From an uncultured bacterium (GTDB taxonomy: Bacteria; Patescibacteriota; Minisyncoccia; SW-4-49-11), in assembly GCA_913060955.1 (NCBI GenBank), contig CAJXTH010000056.1:1-5262 (forward strand): 5,262 nucleotides of DNA. Direction: 5' to 3'. Below are positions 1-5,262 of this stretch, in pieces (position 1 is the stretch's first letter; the number at the start of each line of letters is the position of its first letter). Made by a program: the position numbers and the translations under genes. The notes beneath the pieces were generated by a model, which saw nothing but the letters and a program-made list of their open reading frames with translations, made no database searches and was not told the origin of the DNA.

Positions 1-62
1 AATTTATTAACGGAGTGTTAGGCGGACTTTTCAAAGAACTCGATCAACCGAAAGAACAGTAG
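1..62 (+). CDS. C-terminal end of an unidentified protein (5' truncated by window)
   Basis: An open frame read from base 3 gives 19 residues ending ...GGLFKELDQPKEQ and a TAG stop at 60-62. The fragment is too short to recognise a family, so I assign no function. It counts as a probable gene end because the frame is open to the window edge and its stop lies 11 bases before the rnc start. That spacing is typical of consecutive genes in one operon, and the gap shows no promoter or terminator. The tail is charged and hydrophilic, as protein C-termini often are. It could still be a chance open frame; the upstream sequence would settle it. Confidence 0.5.
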   Translation, partial: FINGVLGGLFKELDQPKEQ

Positions 63-73
63 AATAATAGACC

Positions 74-769
74 ATGGACCAAACAAAAATCACAGAATTT
101 GAACAGAAAATTGGATATACATTTACCAATCAAGATTACCTGCGGGAAGCACTGACTCACCGATCGTTTTTGAATGAAAATCCAGACTTCGAGTTGCCGC
201 ATAATGAACGACTCGAGTTCCTTGGTGATGCCGTGTTAGAGTTAGCTGTTACAGAGTATTTGTATCAAGAGTACCCAGATACAGCGGAAGGAGTTCTCAC
301 AAGTTACCGGGCTGCTTTGGTTCGGGGAGCCCACTTGGCTGAGGTCGCGAAACGATTTGAATTGGAAGAGTTTCTGCAGATGTCTCGAGGAGAAGAAAAC
401 GACAAAGCTTCCAAGGCCTATATTACTGCCAATGCTGTGGAATCCTTAATTGCGGCTATTTATCTTGATGCTAGCCTAGAACAAGCGGTACAGTTTGTTT
501 TTCGGTTTATTATTCCTGATTTGCAGGATATTATCGAAAACAAGTCGTTTATTGATGCTAAAAGCTTCTTGCAAGAAAAAATTCAGGAACGAAACAGTGT
601 TACTCCATCTTACCGAGTGATTAACGATTGGGGGCCAGATCATGATAAAACATTTGAAGTGGCTGTATTTGCAGGAAATGAGGAACTTGCCAAAGGTGTG
701 GGACCATCCAAGCAAAAAGCAGAACAAGAAGCAGCCAAAAAAGCTATCGATTTACTCAATCTTTTATAA
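74..769 (+). CDS. rnc: Ribonuclease III
   Basis: This is a 231-residue double-strand-specific endoribonuclease, the usual length for bacterial RNase III. The family processes rRNA precursors and structured mRNAs as a cytoplasmic homodimer. The N-terminal catalytic domain (about 1-150) carries the signature NERLEFLGDAV at 44-54, with E45, E48 and D52 at the metal-site positions, E72 in the AEG turn, and E123 in NAVESLIAAIYLD (equivalent to E. coli E117). The C-terminal double-stranded RNA-binding domain (about 161-230) shows the expected pattern: DAKSFLQE in helix 1, a central GPDHDKTFEV strand region, and GVGPSKQKAEQEAAKKA at the RNA-contacting loop and helix. One oddity is N120, where E. coli has the metal-site D114. 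The ATG at 74 fits the family N-terminus (EFEQKIGYTF...), although no clear Shine-Dalgarno precedes it. The next gene starts 10 bases after the stop, so the two are probably co-transcribed. Confidence 0.97.
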   Translation: MDQTKITEFEQKIGYTFTNQDYLREALTHRSFLNENPDFELPHNERLEFLGDAVLELAVTEYLYQEYPDTAEGVLTSYRAALVRGAHLAEVAKRFELEEFLQMSRGEENDKASKAYITANAVESLIAAIYLDASLEQAVQFVFRFIIPDLQDIIENKSFIDAKSFLQEKIQERNSVTPSYRVINDWGPDHDKTFEVAVFAGNEELAKGVGPSKQKAEQEAAKKAIDLLNLL

Positions 770-779
770 CAACTCGTAC

Positions 780-1238
780 ATGCATATTGGATATGACATT
801 GACGGAGTGCTCACCAAACGAGATGCAACCCATCTGTCACTTCGAGGAGCTCGATTCATAGCAGCAATAGCAATCAAATTTTTCCCAAGACTTGTCCGTC
901 GATGGACGTTATCCCAACCATTACAAGAAGATATCGAGGTGGCCCGAGAGTTTGCCAAACATCACACTATTTCAATTATTACGGCACGACCTCAAGAGTT
1001 TCATGCATATACCGAACAATGGCTGAAACATATTGCCAAAATCGATTATGATCATTTGTATTGCGTAGGATTAGAGTCTGGCTTCGGCCAAAGAAAACTT
1101 GAAATTGCCCGCAAGGTCGGCATCGATGTATTTTTAGATGACACAGAAGAAACTATTGAAACCTTTCGCGCAGCAAATGTCGATGCACGATTGTTTACAA
1201 CCTGGAAAGATATTGAACAAACCTTGATTGAATCCTAG
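780..1238 (+). CDS. Small HAD-superfamily hydrolase, nucleotidase-like
   Basis: This 152-residue protein belongs to the haloacid dehalogenase superfamily and is probably a cytoplasmic Mg-dependent phosphatase. Motif I is DIDGVLT at 6-12, with D6 the expected nucleophile and D8 the acid/base. Motif II is T68 in SIITARP, the motif III lysine is K106 in GQRKLEIARKVG, and motif IV is the DD pair at 120-121 in VFLDD. The full set suggests an active enzyme. The DIDGVLT plus ITAR pattern resembles 5'(3')-deoxyribonucleotidase-type members, but the substrate cannot be read from sequence. Residues 20-43 form a hydrophobic, strongly basic stretch (RFIAAIAIKFFPRLVRRW) in place of a normal cap domain. 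The frame is also open upstream to an ATG at 642, but that extension lies inside rnc and encodes nothing HAD-like. The ATG at 780 puts motif I right at the N-terminus, as is normal. It is probably co-transcribed with rnc. Confidence 0.85.
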   Translation: MHIGYDIDGVLTKRDATHLSLRGARFIAAIAIKFFPRLVRRWTLSQPLQEDIEVAREFAKHHTISIITARPQEFHAYTEQWLKHIAKIDYDHLYCVGLESGFGQRKLEIARKVGIDVFLDDTEETIETFRAANVDARLFTTWKDIEQTLIES

Positions 1239-1250
1239 GTTGTTATTAGA

Positions 1251-1279
1251 ATGACAACTCAAAAAAATATTGCTATACT
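1251..1279 (+). promoter_or_regulatory. Sigma-70-type promoter with extended -10, upstream of uppP
   Basis: The -35 is ATGACA at 1251-1256 (five of six match TTGACA). A 17-base spacer leads to the -10 TATACT at 1274-1279 (five of six match TATAAT). The -10 is preceded by TGC at 1271-1273, the extended -10 motif. Spacing and both hexamers are near ideal. Transcription should begin around 1286, giving a leader of about 20 bases before the uppP ATG at 1307. It sits in the only sizeable gap on the + strand (1239-1306), so it probably separates the rnc-HAD unit from the uppP-tpiA-glycosyltransferase unit. The call is by motif only. Confidence 0.72.
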
Positions 1280-1287
1280 ACTAGCAA
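1270..1287. promoter_or_regulatory. Inverted repeat over the -10, possible operator
   Basis: TTGCTA (1270-1275) and TAGCAA (1282-1287) are perfect inverted copies separated by TACTAC. The repeat covers the whole -10 hexamer and the predicted transcription start. Most of it lies upstream of that start, so it would not form a hairpin in the RNA; a DNA operator bound by a repressor is the more natural reading. Arms of only six bases can arise by chance, so this is tentative. Confidence 0.25.
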
Positions 1288-1306
1288 GTGATATACAAAA
1301 ACAGCT

Positions 1307-2215
1307 ATGAATATTTGGCAAGCGTTGGTGATTGGATTGTTGCAGGGAGTGACTGAGATTTTGCCTATTTCGAGTACTGCCCATTTAGTGCTTGCTCCGC
1401 ATGTCCTTGGTATCCAAGAACAACCAGGAATTGCCTTTGATGTGGTGATGAACTTTGGGTCGTGGGTAGCAATCATGATCTACTTTCGAGATGTTTGGCT
1501 GGATATCGTTGTTGGAACACTGAACTTCTGTAAAATTTCGGTATCAAACTATTTGAACCATCCTGGACGAGAAGCGCTGAAACAACGTACGCCACTTTTT
1601 CACGATATGACGGTTCCGTACGAAAAAAACGAGTTTTACCAGGAGTCAAAACGTCAGGCATACCTTGCCTTTGATTTGGTTGTAGCTACCGTTCCTGCCC
1701 TTATTGCAGCCTTTTTCTTTGAAGATTGGATTGAAACGTATGCTCGACAGCCTCAGGTGATTGCTGGAGCGTTAATTATCGGAGCAGTGCTTCTTTGGTT
1801 ATCTGATATTATCGGTAAAAAACATACCGAAATTAATCATATTTCTTTTGTACAGTCAATTCTAATTGGAATTGGACAGATGTTTGCCCTGATTCCTGGA
1901 TTCTCTCGATCAGGATCTACGATTACAGCCGCTCGATTTTCTGGAGTCGCCCGAAAGGATGCAGCAACCTTTGCCTTTCTGCTGGGAGCTCCAATTATTT
2001 TGATTGCCACTGTAGTAAAACTACCGGAGTTTTTTGCTGTGTATCAATTATCTATTCCGAGCATTGTGGCCTTTGTCTCAGCAATTATTGGAACATATAT
2101 TACGATTCACTATTTCTTCCAATTTATCCAGAAACAATCATATCTCATTTTTGTAATCTATAGAATTCTTCTTGGTCTTACTATTTTTTGGCTAATTTTT
2201 GAAGTATCAGGTTAA
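1307..2215 (+). CDS. uppP: Undecaprenyl-diphosphatase (UppP/BacA family)
   Basis: This 302-residue integral membrane enzyme dephosphorylates undecaprenyl diphosphate to the monophosphate carrier used for peptidoglycan and other envelope glycans; the family also confers bacitracin resistance. The first conserved region is QGVTEILPISSTAHL at 13-27, with Q13 and E17 forming the (E/Q)xxxE motif, followed by S23 and H26. The second is PGFSRSGST at 197-205, with R201 matching the essential E. coli R174. FDVVMNFGSWVAI (44-56) and ATFAFLLGAPIIL (220-232) are further family blocks. About seven to eight hydrophobic spans are visible. The protein is about 30 residues longer than E. coli UppP (273), mainly because of a charged loop at about 70-118 between the second and third conserved spans. 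The start at 1307 gives the normal short N-terminus; there is no clear Shine-Dalgarno. It is the first gene after the promoter at 1251-1279, and tpiA starts 10 bases after its stop. Confidence 0.96.
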   Translation: MNIWQALVIGLLQGVTEILPISSTAHLVLAPHVLGIQEQPGIAFDVVMNFGSWVAIMIYFRDVWLDIVVGTLNFCKISVSNYLNHPGREALKQRTPLFHDMTVPYEKNEFYQESKRQAYLAFDLVVATVPALIAAFFFEDWIETYARQPQVIAGALIIGAVLLWLSDIIGKKHTEINHISFVQSILIGIGQMFALIPGFSRSGSTITAARFSGVARKDAATFAFLLGAPIILIATVVKLPEFFAVYQLSIPSIVAFVSAIIGTYITIHYFFQFIQKQSYLIFVIYRILLGLTIFWLIFEVSG

Positions 2216-2225
2216 GAATACGATT

Positions 2226-2990
2226 ATGAATAAAATGCTTGCCCTCAATTGGAAAATGAATCCAACCTCTGTTGCCGAAGTGGAAAAACTTATGCAGGCG
2301 ATGAAAGTTGCTTTAGCACAAATCCGAACTGGAGATGTTGTAGTCTTCCCGCCAGCTATGTATCTTGACCTCATAACCCGAATCAAAGAATCAGAGCAAA
2401 TTTATCTTGAGTTGGGGGTACAAGATGTGGCAATTGCCGAAAAAGGAGCTTATACCAGTCAAATTTCGGCCAATATGGCTGCTGGATTGGGGTTGCAGTA
2501 TGCGTTAGTCGGCCACTCAGAAACTCATCAGTATCTGGGAGTAACGGATGCTTCTGTTGGGCAAAAAGTTTTGCAAGTGTTGCAATCTGGGATCAATCCT
2601 ATGATTTGTATCGGATACCAAGAAGACACGTCTTCCCAAGAGATTGACTATGACATGCTCAAATCTCAACTTCAACAAGCTTTGGAACCAAGCAAGGATT
2701 TAATCACCAATCAGGATATCTGTATTGCATATGAGCCAGTCTGGGCAATTGGAACGGGAGTAACTCCATCTCCAGAGACTATTGAAACAGTGATTATTTT
2801 TCTGAAACGAACGGTACAAGAGATATTGGGAGCAAAGACAGCAGAGAATGTTCGATTCTTGTACGGGGGAAGTGTGAACTCCGGAAACATTGAAGAATTT
2901 AATGCACTTCCTGAGTTAGATGGATTTTTGATTGGAGGAGCATCTTTGAAGCCGGAAGAGCTTCCGAAATTAGCTCAAGTAGTTGTTTAG
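2226..2990 (+). CDS. tpiA: Triosephosphate isomerase
   Basis: This 254-residue cytoplasmic (beta/alpha)8 barrel interconverts dihydroxyacetone phosphate and glyceraldehyde 3-phosphate in glycolysis. All catalytic elements are visible: N8 and K10 in ALNWKMN, H97 in ALVGHSE, E170 in AYEPVWAIGTG (with flexible loop 6 following), and the phosphate-binding YGGSV (213-217) and IGGASL (236-241). I chose the ATG at 2226, which gives MNKMLALNWKMN, the usual distance to the NWK motif. The ATG at 2199 would add nine residues and overlap uppP, and the ATG at 2235 would leave almost nothing before the first strand. Two normally near-invariant positions differ: GHSERR is GHSETH (96-101), and CIGE is CIGY (128-131). 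The gene lies between uppP and the PIG-V-like gene with 10- and 4-base gaps, so it is almost certainly on their transcript. Confidence 0.96.
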   Translation: MNKMLALNWKMNPTSVAEVEKLMQAMKVALAQIRTGDVVVFPPAMYLDLITRIKESEQIYLELGVQDVAIAEKGAYTSQISANMAAGLGLQYALVGHSETHQYLGVTDASVGQKVLQVLQSGINPMICIGYQEDTSSQEIDYDMLKSQLQQALEPSKDLITNQDICIAYEPVWAIGTGVTPSPETIETVIIFLKRTVQEILGAKTAENVRFLYGGSVNSGNIEEFNALPELDGFLIGGASLKPEELPKLAQVVV

Positions 2991-2994
2991 GGAT

Positions 2995-4152
2995 ATGGAC
3001 CGACTACAGCAAATCTGGAAAGAGTGGTATATCCAAAAGATTTTGGGGATATGGTTGGTTTGGATGCTTGGGGTGTTTCTTGTATCGGCTCTTATCATTG
3101 ACCGAATTCCGTTGTCCGAGTCATATTCTTTGACCGGATTTTCTGAGGCCTTATCTGTTTGGACAAACTGGGATGGGAATAATTATATCGTCATTGCCCG
3201 AGAAGGGTACCCGAATGGGCCTGAGTCATTGTATGCTTTTTTCCCACTTCTGCCGTGGTTGATCCGAATCGTCCAGGCGTTTCCTGGTATTTCCTATCCC
3301 TTTGCCGGTATGATTGTTTCTCGACTGGCTCTTTTGGGAGCCTTGGTGTATCTTGTCAAATTAGTAGAGGATCAGTGGGGAAGTAGGGTTGCGTTTCGTT
3401 CTGCCTGGTATCTTTTGGTGTTCCCGACTGCCTTCTTTTATTTTGCGGTATATACAGAAAGTTTGTTTTTGTTCACAACGCTAGCTGCCTGGTACTATTC
3501 AAGTAAGCAAAACTGGGTCTTGGCCGCGATATTTGGGTTTTTTGCACCGTTGACTCGTTTGGTGGGAATACTCGTTGCAGGTGTCATTGGGTGGCAATAT
3601 ATGAGTTCTATTCAATGGAAGGTTTCTCGTATCCGATGGCCGATTGTAGCTGCTTTTGTTCCCTTTTTGGGACTTGCTGTCTATTCTTTTCAAACTTGGA
3701 TTCAGGCCGATAATCCACTCTTGTTTTTGGAAGTCCAAAAGTACTGGGCCGAGATTCATGGCCGCGGTGGATATCATAATCCCTTGGTAATCTTGGGGAG
3801 GGAAGTCTGGAGAGTGCTAAGAGAACTTCCTACTCGAGGAATGTATGCAATTGGAAACCTAGACCTATGGTTTAGTCTGGTACCATTTATAGTACTGATC
3901 TGGGCTAGTATGAAAAAATCACTCCCTTGGGTATTCCTGATTTGGTCGTGGCTGGTATGGGTAATTCCTATTATTTCTGGATCACTTGTTAGTATGCCGC
4001 GATATGTAGCCGTACTATTTCCGCTGTCTATACTACTCGCCATTTGGTCAGAAGATCGACCATTTATTGAACAGACGTATCTATGGACGGCTGGACTTGT
4101 CATGGCTGTACTCCTCGTTCGATTTGTGTCAATTGGACATTGGGTCGCTTAG
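2995..4152 (+). CDS. PIG-V-like polytopic membrane glycosyltransferase
   Basis: This 385-residue protein has roughly nine to eleven hydrophobic spans, the first at about 16-35. Several features match the PIG-V / GPI mannosyltransferase II-like family (GT-C fold). W59-D60-G61 lies in WTNWDGNNYIVIAREGY, the acidic first extracytoplasmic loop. It is followed by FFPLLPW (82-88), FPTAFFYFAVYTESLFLF (143-160), TRLVGI (187-192) and a late MPRY (334-337). GT-C enzymes move a sugar, often mannose, from a polyprenyl-phosphate donor to an acceptor on the outer face of the membrane; D60 is the probable catalytic or metal-linked acid by family analogy. The sugar and acceptor are not deducible here. I chose the ATG at 2995, four bases after the tpiA stop. 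A TTG at 2983 would overlap tpiA and add four residues. Its stop overlaps the stop of the opposing GT2 gene. Co-transcription with uppP fits polyprenyl carrier recycling. Confidence 0.83.
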   Translation: MDRLQQIWKEWYIQKILGIWLVWMLGVFLVSALIIDRIPLSESYSLTGFSEALSVWTNWDGNNYIVIAREGYPNGPESLYAFFPLLPWLIRIVQAFPGISYPFAGMIVSRLALLGALVYLVKLVEDQWGSRVAFRSAWYLLVFPTAFFYFAVYTESLFLFTTLAAWYYSSKQNWVLAAIFGFFAPLTRLVGILVAGVIGWQYMSSIQWKVSRIRWPIVAAFVPFLGLAVYSFQTWIQADNPLLFLEVQKYWAEIHGRGGYHNPLVILGREVWRVLRELPTRGMYAIGNLDLWFSLVPFIVLIWASMKKSLPWVFLIWSWLVWVIPIISGSLVSMPRYVAVLFPLSILLAIWSEDRPFIEQTYLWTAGLVMAVLLVRFVSIGHWVA

Positions 4153-5262
4153 GGAATGAGTGAAATTTGAAGAGATGTCTCCGAGAGAGTTTCTGGAAGT
4201 CTATTTCCTGTTTGGTAACGATTCATAGTTCCAAAGTATATCCGTCCAAGAAGTATCAGTAGTAGGGTAGGAATCATCACATACTGTATTGGCTCCAAAG
4301 CCGGCTTAAATGGTCTAAAGTGGGTTTTGATACGTTGAATCAGTGGGAGAATTGTTTGATACATTTGTTCGATAACCGGTACTGTAGCCATCATTCCAAT
4401 GGTAAGCACTGCCCAGGTAATCATTATCAAAGAATCTCGCCCAAAAATTTGAGAGGCAAAAAGACTGATAGATACTACCAATAGGATAGTAAAGTGAGGG
4501 GTGAAGAGTTTGAGAGAGTTTCCGCTAACTGTTTTATTCTCTCCTTTAGGAGTAACTTTGTATGATAAATTTTGACCTCGAATCACTCCTACAAAAGCAA
4601 GGAAATATATTGGCCAGGCACCAATATGAAGGAGTCGGGAAGGTATGAGAAATCCTCGTTCTATTTCTGGCCGAATATGGAATCGTTGAATCCAAAAGTT
4701 CATACCTTCAATGAACAAAATTATCGGTAAGTATGCAAATAAGAATGGATATAGTTCAATCTGGGCCATATCAATTCCGAGCCAGAAGTAGGCGAGAAGG
4801 GCTCCGATTCCCAGAATCATAACCAGACCAGTGAAGTAGTGTTGTTGTAATAAGAAGTAGTAGATAGATTGGCGAAGAGACATGGTTTTGAATAGTCCAA
4901 AGCTGTGATTTTTCAAAATATCCATACATCCGTATGCCCAGCGCATTTGCTGATTCAGATAGCTTTGCCAGTCGGTTGGGCCTTCTCCAATAGCTAGAGC
5001 TTCAGGTACGTATTCACTTTTCCACCCTTTGGCATGAAGTTTCATACCAGTCAAAAGATCTTCAGTAATGTGGGCAGAGTAGTGGTCTACAGAATCTAAG
5101 GCTTTGGTTCGGATGATATGATTGGCTCCAATAAGGGTGTTTGATCGCATTCCAGATAGTCCTCGTAACAGTGGACCATAAAATCCATAGGTTTGCTCGG
5201 CAGCACCAAGGGCAATCAGTGATTGATCAGTATTTCCGTATACTTGGGGCGTTCCTACAAAT
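4149..5262 (-). CDS. Cellulose-synthase-like GT2 membrane glycosyltransferase (N-terminus outside window)
   Basis: The frame is open to the window edge, so the visible 370 residues are the C-terminal part. An ATG at 5150 is internal: conserved GT2 sequence (GTPQVYGN..., visible residues 3-10) precedes it. From the visible start: GANHIIRTKAL (45-55), the catalytic TED at 66-68 (bases 5058-5066), LHAKGWKSEYVPEALAIGEGP (75-95), and the acceptor-site QQMRW at 104-108. These are hallmarks of processive inverting GT2 enzymes such as BcsA-type cellulose synthases and related exopolysaccharide or glycan synthases. About six hydrophobic spans follow, with a KVTPKGEN segment after the third; VTPKG is a familiar block in this family. 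The upstream DxD-containing half lies off-window. The enzyme should sit in the cytoplasmic membrane and use a nucleotide sugar. The product (glucan, N-acetylglucosamine polymer, glycolipid) cannot be told. No PilZ domain is visible at the C-terminus. It converges on the PIG-V-like gene with a 4-base overlap. Confidence 0.88.
   Translation of the reverse strand, partial: FVGTPQVYGNTDQSLIALGAAEQTYGFYGPLLRGLSGMRSNTLIGANHIIRTKALDSVDHYSAHITEDLLTGMKLHAKGWKSEYVPEALAIGEGPTDWQSYLNQQMRWAYGCMDILKNHSFGLFKTMSLRQSIYYFLLQQHYFTGLVMILGIGALLAYFWLGIDMAQIELYPFLFAYLPIILFIEGMNFWIQRFHIRPEIERGFLIPSRLLHIGAWPIYFLAFVGVIRGQNLSYKVTPKGENKTVSGNSLKLFTPHFTILLVVSISLFASQIFGRDSLIMITWAVLTIGMMATVPVIEQMYQTILPLIQRIKTHFRPFKPALEPIQYVMIPTLLLILLGRIYFGTMNRYQTGNRLPETLSETSLQISLIP

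Noticed and set aside
642..779. N-terminal extension of the HAD protein back to an ATG at 642
   Set aside because: The extension lies out of frame inside the RNase III double-stranded RNA-binding domain and is lysine-rich with no HAD character. The ATG at 780 places DIDGVLT at the expected N-terminal position.
1239..1258. Hairpin GTTGT...ACAAC just after the HAD gene as a terminator
   Set aside because: The stem is five base pairs with a ten-base loop and is A/T-rich. It is followed by A residues, not T residues, on the + strand, and its right arm overlaps the -35 of the uppP promoter.
2983..2994. TTG at 2983 as the start of the PIG-V-like gene
   Set aside because: It adds four residues without family similarity and overlaps the tpiA end. 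The ATG at 2995, four bases after the tpiA stop, is the simpler choice.
3499..4103. Antisense open frames opposite the PIG-V-like gene
   Set aside because: They lie opposite a gene with clear family motifs and membrane spans. Their translations show no recognisable domain and look like shadow frames.
4194..4211. GGAA...TTCC hairpin as a terminator for the PIG-V-like gene
   Set aside because: The stem is only four base pairs, lacks a following T-run, and lies within the coding sequence of the opposing GT2 gene.
5148..5150. ATG at 5150 (- strand) as the start of the GT2 gene
   Set aside because: The frame continues open to the window edge and encodes conserved GT2 sequence upstream (GTPQVYGN and following), and starting here would delete the catalytic core.
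1..5262. UGA-to-glycine genetic code (as in Gracilibacteria or Absconditabacteria)
   Set aside because: No in-frame TGA occurs in any of the genes despite many glycine residues, so the standard code explains everything seen.

Overview
This is a moderately AT-rich, densely packed bacterial chromosomal segment with six recognisable protein genes and a fragment of a seventh. Gaps are 4 to 11 bases, apart from one 68-base gap that carries a promoter. The compact layout, the absence of convincing Shine-Dalgarno sequences, the heavy use of the arginine codon CGA and the small envelope-type gene set would fit a Patescibacteria (CPR)-like genome. That placement is an inference from style; no marker in the window fixes the taxon. 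Translation with the standard code is self-consistent: no in-frame TGA occurs in any gene, and no gene ends in TGA.

Left part (1-1238, + strand): the C-terminal end of an unidentified protein, then rnc (ribonuclease III, 74-769), then a small HAD-superfamily phosphatase/nucleotidase-like protein (780-1238). All are spaced as one transcription unit. Between 1239 and 1306 lies a good sigma-70-type promoter: ATGACA, a 17-base spacer, and an extended -10 TGC-TATACT. A 6-base inverted repeat overlaps its -10.

Middle part (1307-4152, + strand): uppP (undecaprenyl-diphosphatase, with an enlarged loop), tpiA (triosephosphate isomerase) and a multi-spanning PIG-V-like glycosyltransferase. They follow each other with gaps of 10 and 4 bases and are probably read from the promoter at 1251-1279. 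UppP regenerates the polyprenyl-phosphate carrier. PIG-V-type enzymes use polyprenyl-linked sugar donors. Co-transcription of these two therefore makes sense for envelope glycan synthesis; tpiA is a central-carbon gene that shares the transcript.

Right part (4149-5262, - strand): the C-terminal 370 residues of a membrane-bound GT2 processive glycosyltransferase of the cellulose-synthase-like type, running off the window. It converges on the PIG-V-like gene, and the two coding regions overlap by four bases at their stop codons.

I found no RNA genes, mobile elements, CRISPR arrays or long repeats. I did not find a clearly new biological system. The points most worth a second look are the two-glycosyltransferase convergent arrangement, the UppP insertion, the metal-site substitution in RNase III, the altered conserved loops in TIM, and the CGA-dominated codon use.
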